Assembly: GCF_017349295.1 (NCBI RefSeq)
Contig: NZ_JAFMPK010000032.1
Span: forward strand, 1 to 45,451
Length of the DNA: 45,451 nt
Source of the DNA: Myceligenerans salitolerans
GTDB taxonomy: Bacteria; Actinomycetota; Actinomycetes; Actinomycetales; Cellulomonadaceae
Reading direction: 5' to 3'
In this document: in pieces, positions 33,363 through 41,659 of the stretch
How positions within the stretch are numbered: position 1 is the first letter of the stretch
Layout of the letters: each line of letters starts with the position of its first letter
The notes under the pieces: generated by a model
Databases searched by the model: none
What the model was told of the DNA's origin: nothing
What the model saw: only the letters and a program-made list of their open reading frames with translations
Program-made: the position numbers and the translations under genes

Positions 33363-34355
33363 GTGACCGCCCCCGAGACGAGGCCCGACGAGACCGGGGA
33401 CGACCCGGCCACCCAACCCCGGGCGGCGGTGACCCGGCGGTCGGTGCTCCGGTCGCTCTCGCTGATCAGCGGCGCCGGGCTGGTCGGCGGGACGGCGCTC
33501 GCGGGCTGCACGCCGGACTCGCCCGGTGGCGTCGCGACGCGCGGCCGTCCCGGCGACGACGACGTCCACCAGCCCGAACGCCCGCCGCTGCCGCCGGAGG
33601 AGGCACCGGACGAGTTCCGGTTCCTCACCGACGAGGAGGCGCGCCTGCTCGAGGCGGTCCTGGCCCGGCTCGCGCCCGGCGACGACGGCGACCCGGGCGC
33701 CGTGCAGATGGGGGTGGCGAGATACATCGACGGCAAGCTCGCCGACGCCACGTACGCCGAGCCCACCTACACCCACGGCCCCTTCGCGAGCGCCTACGAG
33801 GAGTCCCCGGACGAGGTGGAGCGCGACCAGGTCCCGGTCGCCGCGGACCAGCTCTACCGGTACGGCTACCAGGACAGCCGGCCGCCGCAGGACGTGTACC
33901 GGCTCGGCCTGGCCGCACTGGACCGGTACGCGCAGACACGGTTCGGGCGCCTCTTCGCCGATCTGGCCCCGGAGCGCCGGGACGGGATCCTCGTGGTCCT
34001 GGAGGACCACGGGCGGCGCGGCGAGGGGGACACGGTCCCGACGAGCGACACCGTGCTGGACCAGGCCGGTGAGGTGTTCGGCGCGGTGGACCCGGGCGGC
34101 TTCTTCGCCATGGTGCGCGAGGACATGATCGAGGGGATGTTCGCGGACCCGGTCTACGGCGGGAACCGGAACCTGGCCGGCTGGCAGCTGATCGGCTGGC
34201 CCGGCGCGCAGCGCTCGTACTCGCCGCAGGAGATGCTGCACGGCACGGACAAGCAGCCGCGCCCGATGCACGAGCTGCCCGTGATGAACCCCGACCGTCC
34301 CGGCGGCGGCAGGCAGGCCCTCGAGCGGCCCCGCACCGGCTCCGGGGAGGGCTGA
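33363..34355 (+). CDS. Gluconate/glucose dehydrogenase small subunit (subunit 3 family), Tat lipoprotein
   Basis: 330-aa exported protein. The N-terminus carries twin arginines and a hydrophobic stretch (TRRSVLRSLSLISGAG) ending in lipobox LAGC, so it should go out by Tat and be lipid-anchored. The rest (DEFRFLTDEEARLLEAVLARL ... VYGGNRNLAGWQLIGWPG) is the gluconate_2-dehydrogenase subunit 3 domain. In known FAD-dependent glucose/gluconate dehydrogenases this subunit carries the catalytic subunit across the membrane. The GTG start has GAGGTGA upstream. The large subunit follows after 2 nt; it is the first gene of the 11-gene operon. Confidence 0.9.
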   Translation: MTAPETRPDETGDDPATQPRAAVTRRSVLRSLSLISGAGLVGGTALAGCTPDSPGGVATRGRPGDDDVHQPERPPLPPEEAPDEFRFLTDEEARLLEAVLARLAPGDDGDPGAVQMGVARYIDGKLADATYAEPTYTHGPFASAYEESPDEVERDQVPVAADQLYRYGYQDSRPPQDVYRLGLAALDRYAQTRFGRLFADLAPERRDGILVVLEDHGRRGEGDTVPTSDTVLDQAGEVFGAVDPGGFFAMVREDMIEGMFADPVYGGNRNLAGWQLIGWPGAQRSYSPQEMLHGTDKQPRPMHELPVMNPDRPGGGRQALERPRTGSGEG

Positions 34356-34357
34356 GG

Positions 34358-36124
34358 ATGCGGCGTCACGACCCCGTGGACATCGTGACGATCGGTGGGG
34401 GCATGTCCGCCTCGATCCTCGCCTCGCAGATCCTGCCGCCCACGTCGCTGCGGATGGTGTCGCTCGAGCAGGGGCCCGCCCAGTGGACCTACCCGGACTT
34501 CGCGCACAACCACGACTCGCTGCGCTTCCGCAACCGCTACGCGATGATGCAGGACCTCTCGCAGACCACGTGGACGTGGCGGCCCGACGCGCGCTCACCG
34601 GCACTCCCCTACCGGCAGTTCGGCAGCTTCCACCCGGGCGAGGGCCTGGGCGGCTCGATGGTGCACTGGACGGCCGTGATGTGGCGGTTCCTGCCGGACG
34701 ACTTCCGCTACCGCAGTCTCAACGAGGAGAGGTACGGCGCCGACCGCATCCCGGACGAGATGACCACTCAGGACTGGCCGATCGGCTACGAGGAGCTGGA
34801 GCCCTACTACGACCAGCTGGAGTACGACATGGGCGTCTCCGGCCGGGCCGGCAACCTGGGCGGGCAGATCCTGGCCGGGGGCAACCCGTTCGAGGGCCAC
34901 CGCCGCCGCCCCTACCCGAACCCGCCGCTCGCGCGCAGCAAGTTCGGCCGGCTGTTCGCCGGTGCCTGCGAGGGACTGGACCTGCACCCCTTCCCGACGC
35001 CGGCGGGCATCCTGTCGCAGGGGTACACCGATCCGTACGGCAACACCCGTGCGGGCTGCCTGTACTGCGGCTTCTGCACCCGGTACGGCTGCGAGGTGGG
35101 AGCCAAGACGAGCCCTCTGACGACGTGGCTGCCCCCGGCGCTCGACACCGGACGGTACGACGTGCGCACGGGCTGCCGGGTGCTGCGCATCGAGACGGCC
35201 GACGACGGGAGGGCCACCGGCGTGCGGTACGTGGACTCCGCCGGCGAGGAACACGTGCAGCCCGCCGAGGTGGTGGTCTGTTCGGCGTTCACCCTGGAGA
35301 ACGTCCGGATGCTGCTCCTGTCCCGCGGTGACGCGCACCCGGACGGCATCGGGAACGACCGGGGGCAGGTGGGACGCAACTACACGTACCAGATCATCCA
35401 GTCGCCGGCGAAGGGCCTGTGGGAGGACGAGACGTTCAACTTCTACATGGGCAACGGCTGCACGAACGCGCAGATCTACGACTACAACGCCGACAACTTC
35501 GACCACTCGGACCTCGACTTCCTGGGCGGTGCGGCCATCTCGGGCCAGGCCGGGCAGCGCGAGCCGATCAGCTCGTCGATGTCGCTCCTGAGCGGGTTCA
35601 CCGACCGGCAGTGGGGCGCGGAGTGGAAGTCGATGCTGGGCCGTTCCTGGGACCGGGTGGGCTCGGTGAACATCCAGGGGGACAGCCCGGCCTACGCCGG
35701 AAACTTCCTGGACCTCGACCCCACGTACAAGGACGCGTGGGGGGTTCCGATGCTGCGCATCACCTTCGACTGGCGGGAGAACGAGCGGAACATGTACCGC
35801 TTCCTCGCCGCCCGGTGCGAGGAGGTGCTGCGGGCGATGAACCCCGACCGGGTGACCGTGAGCCCCGAGCTGGGCTCCTACCGGATCGACCAGTACCAGA
35901 GCACCCACCCCACGGGCGGGGCGATCATGGGCCGGGACCCCGGCGAGAGCGTGACCAACAGCTACGGGCAGGTGTGGGACACGCCCAACGTGTTCGTCAC
36001 CGGGGCGGCCCTCTACCCGCAGAACCCCGGCGCGAACCCGAGCGGCACGGTGGGGGCGCTGGCCCTGCGCACCGCCGAGGCGATCCGCGACCGCTACTTC
36101 TCCGCACCCGGGGAGCTGCTGTGA
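34358..36124 (+). CDS. GMC oxidoreductase with Fe-S motif (gluconate/glucose dehydrogenase large subunit)
   Basis: 588-aa FAD enzyme without its own signal peptide, expected to ride with the Tat subunit encoded just upstream. FAD motif: TIGGGMSAS (Gly13-15). Cys234, Cys237, Cys240, Cys245 (GCLYCGFCTRYGC) match the iron-sulfur motif seen in FAD-dependent glucose dehydrogenase alpha subunits. Catalytic His517 lies in STHPTGG and the late Asn in NPGANPSGTVGALALR. It oxidises a sugar or sugar acid on the outer face. The usual third partner, a multihaem cytochrome c, is not encoded beside it; a cupredoxin-like lipoprotein and cytochrome oxidase follow instead. Confidence 0.9.
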   Translation: MRRHDPVDIVTIGGGMSASILASQILPPTSLRMVSLEQGPAQWTYPDFAHNHDSLRFRNRYAMMQDLSQTTWTWRPDARSPALPYRQFGSFHPGEGLGGSMVHWTAVMWRFLPDDFRYRSLNEERYGADRIPDEMTTQDWPIGYEELEPYYDQLEYDMGVSGRAGNLGGQILAGGNPFEGHRRRPYPNPPLARSKFGRLFAGACEGLDLHPFPTPAGILSQGYTDPYGNTRAGCLYCGFCTRYGCEVGAKTSPLTTWLPPALDTGRYDVRTGCRVLRIETADDGRATGVRYVDSAGEEHVQPAEVVVCSAFTLENVRMLLLSRGDAHPDGIGNDRGQVGRNYTYQIIQSPAKGLWEDETFNFYMGNGCTNAQIYDYNADNFDHSDLDFLGGAAISGQAGQREPISSSMSLLSGFTDRQWGAEWKSMLGRSWDRVGSVNIQGDSPAYAGNFLDLDPTYKDAWGVPMLRITFDWRENERNMYRFLAARCEEVLRAMNPDRVTVSPELGSYRIDQYQSTHPTGGAIMGRDPGESVTNSYGQVWDTPNVFVTGAALYPQNPGANPSGTVGALALRTAEAIRDRYFSAPGELL

Positions 36125-36582
36125 CCCGCCCCGCCGCCCCCGCGACGCCGTCCGCCCGGACGCGAGGCCGCACGGCGAGCCGGCCTCGCACGGCGGCCGG
36201 CACGCTCGTCCGGGCGGCGGCGTCGCTCGTCGTCGCCGCGGCGGTCCTGACCGGATGCGCCGACGCCGGCGGGCCGCCACCCGTGGAGCTGCGGCTCCGC
36301 GCCTCGGGGTTCGACCCGGTGCGCCTCGAGACCGCCGCGGGCGCGGAGGTGCGCTTCGTCAACGACTCCGGCCGCCCGCAGCGGATCGTGTCCGCCGTGC
36401 TCGGCGACGGTGACGGCGTCGCCGTCCCGGCGGGAGCGGAACCCGTCGACTCGGGCCGTCTCGTGGCGGGGGCCGCCCACGCGAGACGGCTCGACGTGCC
36501 GGGCGAGTACGTGGTCGAGGCGGTCCCGGCCGACGGCGGCACGCGCGCGGTCGCCACGATCCTGGTGGAGGAGGCCTCATGA
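36121..36582 (+). CDS. Cupredoxin-like lipoprotein lacking copper ligands
   Basis: 153-aa lipoprotein. An Arg-rich start and hydrophobic stretch end in lipobox LTGC. The mature domain (VELRLRASGFDPVRLETAAGAEVRFVN) has a cupredoxin-fold pattern, but the positions for the type-1 copper ligands read RPQRIV instead of a His, and there is no Cys or Met in the C-terminal loop. It may be a structural or binding partner. GTG start overlapping the GMC gene by 4 nt; 4-nt overlap with oxidase subunit II downstream. Confidence 0.72.
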   Translation: MTRPAAPATPSARTRGRTASRPRTAAGTLVRAAASLVVAAAVLTGCADAGGPPPVELRLRASGFDPVRLETAAGAEVRFVNDSGRPQRIVSAVLGDGDGVAVPAGAEPVDSGRLVAGAAHARRLDVPGEYVVEAVPADGGTRAVATILVEEAS

Positions 36583-37616
36583 TCGACGCCCGGATCCGGT
36601 CCATGTTCCCGCCCGCCGGCGACGTCGCCGACCGCGTCGACAGTCACTGGCAGCTGCTCCTGGTCGTCGGCTCGGTGGTGTGGCTGGTCGTCGTGACGGC
36701 GATGCTCGTCGCGGTGCTGCGCCGCCGCCGGGCGGAACGGGAGGAGCGGGACGACGACGTCCCCGGCGACGAGCCGGGAAGGGGCCATCTCGTGGTCGCG
36801 TTCCTCGGCGGCGTGGCGCCGGCGCTGATCATCCTCGGCATCATGGCCGACTCGGTGCTGACGCTGCGCGACACCGGTGCCGCCACCGACGCGTCGCGGG
36901 CACCGGTCGTCGTCGAGGTCGACGGCCGCCAGTTCTGGTGGGAGGTGCGCTACCCGGACCACGACGTCGAGACGGCCAACGAGATCCACATCCCCACCGG
37001 CCAGGACGTGCGCATCGAACTGACCAGCGACGACGTGATCCACAGTTTCTGGGTGCCGCAGCTCGCCGGCAAGGTGGACCTCGTCCCGGGCCGGACGAAC
37101 GTCCTGACGCTCCACGCGGACGAACCCGGCACGTACTGGGGGCGGTGCGCCGAGTACTGCGGCCTGCAGCACGCCTGGATGCGGTTCGTCGTGGTGGCCC
37201 ACGACGCGCCCGAGTACGCCGGCTGGCTGGAGGCGCAGGCGCGGCCGGCGCGGTCCCCCGACCGCGTCGACGACGGCGACGACCAGCCGGGCGGCGACGA
37301 GACCGGCGGCGACGACGGGCCGGGCGCCGGCCCGGACACGGAGGTGGCGGCGGGCCGCGAGATCTTCATGTCGTCGTCCTGCGTGTACTGCCACACGATC
37401 GCCGGTACGGAGGCGCGAGGCACCCTCGGACCGGACCTGACGCACCTGGCGAGCCGGCAGGCGATCGGCGCCGGCGTCCTGCCCAACGACCGGGAGAGCC
37501 TCGCCCGCTGGATCACCGAGCCGCAGGACGTGAAGCCCGGTAACGCCATGCCCGGCACCGAGCTGGACGACGACGAGCTCGACGCCCTGATCACCTACCT
37601 GGAGAGCCTGGAGTAG
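36579..37616 (+). CDS. ctaC: Cytochrome c oxidase subunit II with fused cytochrome c (caa3 type)
   Basis: 345-aa subunit. Two N-terminal transmembrane helices (~25-48, ~70-92) are followed by the CuA domain: His155 (DVIHSFW), Cys190, Glu192, Cys194, His198 and Met201 (CAEYCGLQHAWM). An acidic Gly/Asp linker (~230-258) joins it to a C-terminal cytochrome c domain with haem site CVYCH (268-272) and axial Met324 (NAMPG). The fused haem domain needs covalent haem attachment, which fits the ccm genes downstream. No cleavable signal peptide is obvious. Confidence 0.94.
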   Translation: MIDARIRSMFPPAGDVADRVDSHWQLLLVVGSVVWLVVVTAMLVAVLRRRRAEREERDDDVPGDEPGRGHLVVAFLGGVAPALIILGIMADSVLTLRDTGAATDASRAPVVVEVDGRQFWWEVRYPDHDVETANEIHIPTGQDVRIELTSDDVIHSFWVPQLAGKVDLVPGRTNVLTLHADEPGTYWGRCAEYCGLQHAWMRFVVVAHDAPEYAGWLEAQARPARSPDRVDDGDDQPGGDETGGDDGPGAGPDTEVAAGREIFMSSSCVYCHTIAGTEARGTLGPDLTHLASRQAIGAGVLPNDRESLARWITEPQDVKPGNAMPGTELDDDELDALITYLESLE

Positions 37617-37619
37617 CAC

Positions 37620-40151
37620 GTGACGACGACCGACCAGGAGACCCGCCCCACCGCCGAGGACAGGTCCCGCTTCGAGGAGGTCTGGGCCAGGCCGCGCGGC
37701 TGGCGGCGGGCGCTGACCTCCGTGCAGCACAAGTCGGTCGGCACGCGCTACATGGTGACGGCGGCCGTCTTCTTCTTCGTCGGTGGTATCCAGGCGCTGT
37801 TCATGCGGGTGCAGCTGGCCCAGCCCGAGCAGCAGGTGCTGTCCGCGCAGACGTACAACGAGCTGTTCACCATGCACGGCACGACGATGATGTTCCTCTT
37901 CGCCGTGCCGTTCCTGGAAGGGCTGGCCGCGTACCTGCTGCCGCTGATGCTCGGCGCCCGCGACATGCCGTTCGCCCGCTACAACACGTTCAACTACTGG
38001 TGCTACCTGTTCGCCGGCATCATCCTGTACAGCAGCTTCCTCGTCGGGATGGTGCCCGACGCCGGCTGGTTCGCCTACGTGCCGCTGTCCGGCCCCGAGT
38101 TCGCCGACAAGGCCATGGACATCTGGCTGTTCGGCCTGGCGCTGGCCGAGCTCGCCGCGATCGGCGCGGCGATCGAGATGATCGTGGTCGTCCTCGGCAT
38201 GCGCGCGCCCGGCATGTCGCTGGACCGGATGCCGATCTTCGCGTGGACCATGCTGTGCGTCGCGGCGATGATCATCCTGGCCTTCGTGCCCCTGCTGGTC
38301 GGTTCCATGCTGCTGGAGCTGGACCGCAACGCCGGCACCGCGTTCTTCGACGTCGAACGCGGTGGCGACCCGCTGCTGTGGCAGCACCTGTTCTGGATCT
38401 TCGGGCACCCGGAGGTCTACGTGATGTTCCTGCCGGGCGCCGCCATCATCAGCCAGGTGGTGCCGGTGCACTCCCGGCACCGGCTGGTGGGCTACCCGTT
38501 CGTGGTCGCCGCCGTGGTGGTGACCGCGATCATGAGCCTGGGCCTGTGGGTGCACCACATGTACACGACCGGGCTGCCACCGGTGACGCTGTCGTTCTTC
38601 ACCGCCGCGAGCATGTCGATCAGCGTGGCCTCCGGCGTGCAGGTGGTCGCGTGGATCACCACCCTGTGGTCGGGCCGGCCGCGGCTGACCGTGCCGATGC
38701 TGTTCTCCCTCGGCTTCCTGTTCACGTTCGTGGCGGGCGGGATCACCGGGGTCATGGTCGCCTCCGCCCCGTTCGACGCCCAGGCGCACGACTCCTACTT
38801 CGTCGTGGCCCACTTCCACTACGTGCTGATCGGCGGCATGCTGTTCCCCGTCATGGCGGGACTGTTCCACTGGTGGCCCAAGTTCACGGGCCGCATCCCG
38901 TCGGCCCGGCTCGGCACGGTGAGCTTCTGGCTCACGTTCGCCGGCTTCCACCTCACGTTCTTCCCGATGCACCTGACCGGGCTGTGGGGCATGCCGCGCC
39001 GGGTGTTCACCTACGACGCCACGCTCGGCGTCGGCCTGCTGAACCTGTTGTCCACCGTCGGCGCGTTCGTGCTCGCCGCCGGCTTCGTGCTGGCCGCCAC
39101 GACCCTGCTGGTCGCCCTGCGCCGCGGAGAGCGGTCGGGACCCAACCCGTGGGGGGCCGACTCCCTCGAGTGGGCCGCCGACTCGCCGCCGTCGTCCCCG
39201 AACTTCGGCCGGATACCGGTGGTCGGCAGCCGGGCGCCGCTGTGGAACCCGCCGCCGCAGGACCCGGAGCTCGACGGGATGGCCGCCGCGTTCGACCACG
39301 CCCCGCAGAACGTGCGCGCCACACCCTTCACCACCGTCCTGGCGGCCCGCCCGGGCACCGCGGCCGTCCAGGCCCGCCCGAGCCTCTGGCCCCTCGTCAC
39401 CGCCGGTGGGCTCGCCCTGGTCGCCGTCGGCCTGCTCGTCGGAAGCGTCTGGGTCGTGGCCGCGAGCGTGCTGGTCATCGTTGCGGGATTCGTGGCGTGG
39501 GAACTGCAGAACGAACGGGAACTGGGCGCGGGGGAAGCCAGGGAACCCGTGGGCGGCCGGTACCCCGTCGAGGCGCCCGGCCCCCGCTCCCCCGGCTGGT
39601 GGGGCGCGACCGCCGCCGCGGTCGTGCTCGTCGTCGCCGTCGCGACCGTCGCCTTCAGCCTGCTGTTCCTGGAGGTGAACGCGCCCGTCTGGCCCGCGGG
39701 AGAGACCCTCGGGCGGCCATGGCTGTCGGCGGGAACGGGCGTCGCTCTCGCCCTGGCCGTCGCCGCGGCGTGGTGGGGGTCGCGCCACGGTCCCCTGGAC
39801 CACGCCGCCGCGTCCGAGGCACGCGGCGTCCACCTCGCCGCCACCGCGACGGCCGGCCTGGCCGGAACGGCCGCCCTGGCGCTCACGGTGGCCCAGTGGG
39901 TCACGTCGGACCTCGACCCGACGGCGCACGCCTACGACTCCGGCGTCCTGACACTCCTCGGGACACAGGCCCTGGCGATCGTGCTCGGCCTCGGCATCAC
40001 CGGCTGCGCCGTGGTGGCGCGCCTGACGCACGCCCGCGACGTCCGCCCCCGGATCATGCTGCAGAACAGCGCGATGCTCTGGACCGGCGTGCTCGTCGTG
40101 TGGGCGATCGCGTGGGCGGCCACCGACCTCGTCCCCGTGGCGGTGGTCTGA
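37620..40151 (+). CDS. ctaD: Cytochrome c oxidase subunit I fused to subunit III
   Basis: 843-aa polytopic protein. The subunit I part (~1-560) holds the haem and CuB ligands: His86 (MHGTTM), His263 and Tyr267 (HPEVY), His312-313 (HHMYTTG), and His398 and His400 (HFHYVLIGG). The C-terminal ~250 residues form further transmembrane helices that look like a subunit III part (WPLVTAGGLALVAVGLL ... RIMLQNSAMLWTGVLVVWAIAW). The fusion saves a separate ctaE gene, none of which is in the operon. GTG start 3 nt after the subunit II stop. It reduces O2 to water and pumps protons. Confidence 0.94.
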   Translation: MTTTDQETRPTAEDRSRFEEVWARPRGWRRALTSVQHKSVGTRYMVTAAVFFFVGGIQALFMRVQLAQPEQQVLSAQTYNELFTMHGTTMMFLFAVPFLEGLAAYLLPLMLGARDMPFARYNTFNYWCYLFAGIILYSSFLVGMVPDAGWFAYVPLSGPEFADKAMDIWLFGLALAELAAIGAAIEMIVVVLGMRAPGMSLDRMPIFAWTMLCVAAMIILAFVPLLVGSMLLELDRNAGTAFFDVERGGDPLLWQHLFWIFGHPEVYVMFLPGAAIISQVVPVHSRHRLVGYPFVVAAVVVTAIMSLGLWVHHMYTTGLPPVTLSFFTAASMSISVASGVQVVAWITTLWSGRPRLTVPMLFSLGFLFTFVAGGITGVMVASAPFDAQAHDSYFVVAHFHYVLIGGMLFPVMAGLFHWWPKFTGRIPSARLGTVSFWLTFAGFHLTFFPMHLTGLWGMPRRVFTYDATLGVGLLNLLSTVGAFVLAAGFVLAATTLLVALRRGERSGPNPWGADSLEWAADSPPSSPNFGRIPVVGSRAPLWNPPPQDPELDGMAAAFDHAPQNVRATPFTTVLAARPGTAAVQARPSLWPLVTAGGLALVAVGLLVGSVWVVAASVLVIVAGFVAWELQNERELGAGEAREPVGGRYPVEAPGPRSPGWWGATAAAVVLVVAVATVAFSLLFLEVNAPVWPAGETLGRPWLSAGTGVALALAVAAAWWGSRHGPLDHAAASEARGVHLAATATAGLAGTAALALTVAQWVTSDLDPTAHAYDSGVLTLLGTQALAIVLGLGITGCAVVARLTHARDVRPRIMLQNSAMLWTGVLVVWAIAWAATDLVPVAVV

Positions 40152-40152
40152 C

Positions 40153-40530
40153 GTGACCGCCGTCCCCGCCGCCCGCCCGCGCACCGTCCGCGCGGCCGTC
40201 ACCGCCGTGCTCGTCCCGCCCGCCGCATGGCTGGCCGCCCTCGGCCTGTCCTACGTCGTCCAGGACTTCGCCTGCTCCGCGTACACGAGCGCCGGCCGGG
40301 TACCGCCCGCTACCGCCATCGGCGCCGTCGTCGTCGGGCTCGACGTCGTCCTGCTGGCGCTGACCCTGGCCGCCGGTGTCGTGGCCTGGCAGGCGTACCG
40401 GCACGCCAGTACCGAGCACTCGCCGCTGCCCGGCTTCCTCGGCGTTCTCGGCATGATCCTCTCCCTCGCGTTCGCGGGCGGGATCGTCATGATCGCCGTC
40501 AACCCGCTCGTCCTGGAGGTGTGCGCATGA
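40153..40530 (+). CDS. Small membrane protein in the oxidase operon
   Basis: 125-aa protein with three or so hydrophobic helices (WLAALGLSYVVQ, GAVVVGLDVVLLALTLAAGVVAW, FLGVLGMILSLAFAGGIVMIAVNPL). No recognised domain. The GTG start lies 1 nt after the oxidase stop and the gene overlaps ccmC by 4 nt. Position suggests a subunit-IV-like or assembly role. Confidence 0.7.
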   Translation: MTAVPAARPRTVRAAVTAVLVPPAAWLAALGLSYVVQDFACSAYTSAGRVPPATAIGAVVVGLDVVLLALTLAAGVVAWQAYRHASTEHSPLPGFLGVLGMILSLAFAGGIVMIAVNPLVLEVCA

Positions 40531-41264
40531 GAACACGTCCCGACCGGCCCGCCGCGCCCGGCCCGCGCCCCCGCCAGGCGCTCACCGCCGCGGCCGGTGT
40601 CACCACCGCCGTCGCCCTCGTCCTCGCCCTCGTGGTCGCACCGCCCGACGCCGTCCAGGGCGAGGCCCAGCGCTGGATGTACCTGCACGTCCCAGCGGCG
40701 TGGTCGGCCTACCTGTGCTTCGCCGTCGTCCTGGTCGCGTGCCTGCCGGTCGTCCGGCACGACGCCGCACGGCCACGCGCCGTCGCCCGCGCCGCCGCCG
40801 AGACGGGCGTGGCACTCACCGCCCTCACCCTGCTGACCGGCAGCATCTGGGGCGCGCAGACCTGGGGCACCTGGTGGGTGTGGGACGCCCGCGTGACCAC
40901 CACGGTCGCCATGGGACTCGTCCACGTCGCCTTCCTCGCCACGCTCGCCCTGGCCACGACCCGCCGCGCCCGGCGCGCCGCCGGCCTCGTCGGCGTACTC
41001 GGCTTCCTCATGGTGCCGGTGGTGCACCTGTCGGTGGTGTGGTGGCGCACCCTCCATCAGCCGCCCACCCTGCTCGCACCCGGCGCGGGCGCGCCGATCG
41101 CCCCGGTCATGGCCTGGACGCTCGGCGTGTGCGTCCTGGCGTGCACCCTGCTGACCGCGGCGGCCCTCCTCACCCGGGTACGGTCGGGCGCCCCGCACGA
41201 CGCCGTCGTGCCCGCGCGCCCCGCAGCCACCGCACCCGCCCCGCGCCCGCAGGCGACACCATGA
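40527..41264 (+). CDS. ccmC: Haem exporter/handling protein CcmC
   Basis: 245-aa membrane protein with six hydrophobic helices. The WWD haem-handling motif reads WGTWWVWDARVT (Trp113-Asp120 region), and conserved histidines lie in YLHVPAAW and VVHLSVVWWRTLHQP. CcmC moves haem to CcmE in cytochrome c maturation System I. The last ~35 residues (Pro/Ala-rich) are extra. 4-nt overlaps on both sides. Confidence 0.9.
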   Translation: MRTRPDRPAAPGPRPRQALTAAAGVTTAVALVLALVVAPPDAVQGEAQRWMYLHVPAAWSAYLCFAVVLVACLPVVRHDAARPRAVARAAAETGVALTALTLLTGSIWGAQTWGTWWVWDARVTTTVAMGLVHVAFLATLALATTRRARRAAGLVGVLGFLMVPVVHLSVVWWRTLHQPPTLLAPGAGAPIAPVMAWTLGVCVLACTLLTAAALLTRVRSGAPHDAVVPARPAATAPAPRPQATP

Positions 41265-41659
41265 GGCTCGCGGTCCCGCGCGGACGCCCGCGCGCCTGGC
41301 TGGTTCTCGCCGTCGCCTGCCTGGGCCTGGCCCTCCTGCTGACGTCCGCGATGCGCGACGGGCTCACCTACTGGGGCACGCCCAGCGAGGTCGCGGCCGC
41401 CGGCCCGCCGCACGACGACGTCCGGCTCGGCGGCCTGGTGGTGCCCGGCACCCTCACCGAGGAAGCCGCCGGCTCCTCGTTCGTGCTGACCGACGGCGCC
41501 ACCGACGTGACCGTGCACTACGCCGGCGCGCTCCCGGCCACCGTCCGCGAGGGCGAGGGCGCCGTCGTCGAGGGCCGGCTCGACGGACACGTGCTGCACG
41601 CGCGTGCCGTGCTGCTCCGCCACTCGAACGAGTACCGGCCACCGGAGGAGACACCATGA
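41261..41659 (+). CDS. ccmE: Haem chaperone CcmE
   Basis: 132-aa membrane-anchored periplasmic-side chaperone. One N-terminal helix (WLVLAVACLGLALLL) is followed by an OB-fold domain. The haem-binding HxxxY is present as His121-Ser-Asn-Glu-Tyr125 in LLRHSNEYRPPE. The protein receives haem from CcmC and passes it to CcmF/CcmH. Confidence 0.92.
   Translation: MRLAVPRGRPRAWLVLAVACLGLALLLTSAMRDGLTYWGTPSEVAAAGPPHDDVRLGGLVVPGTLTEEAAGSSFVLTDGATDVTVHYAGALPATVREGEGAVVEGRLDGHVLHARAVLLRHSNEYRPPEETP

Noticed and set aside
35997-40202. Very long open frame (~1400 codons) on the minus strand across the oxidase genes
   Set aside because: It is rich in Arg, Gly, Asp and His with no domain pattern and lies antisense to subunits I and II with all their metal ligands; a GC-skew shadow.
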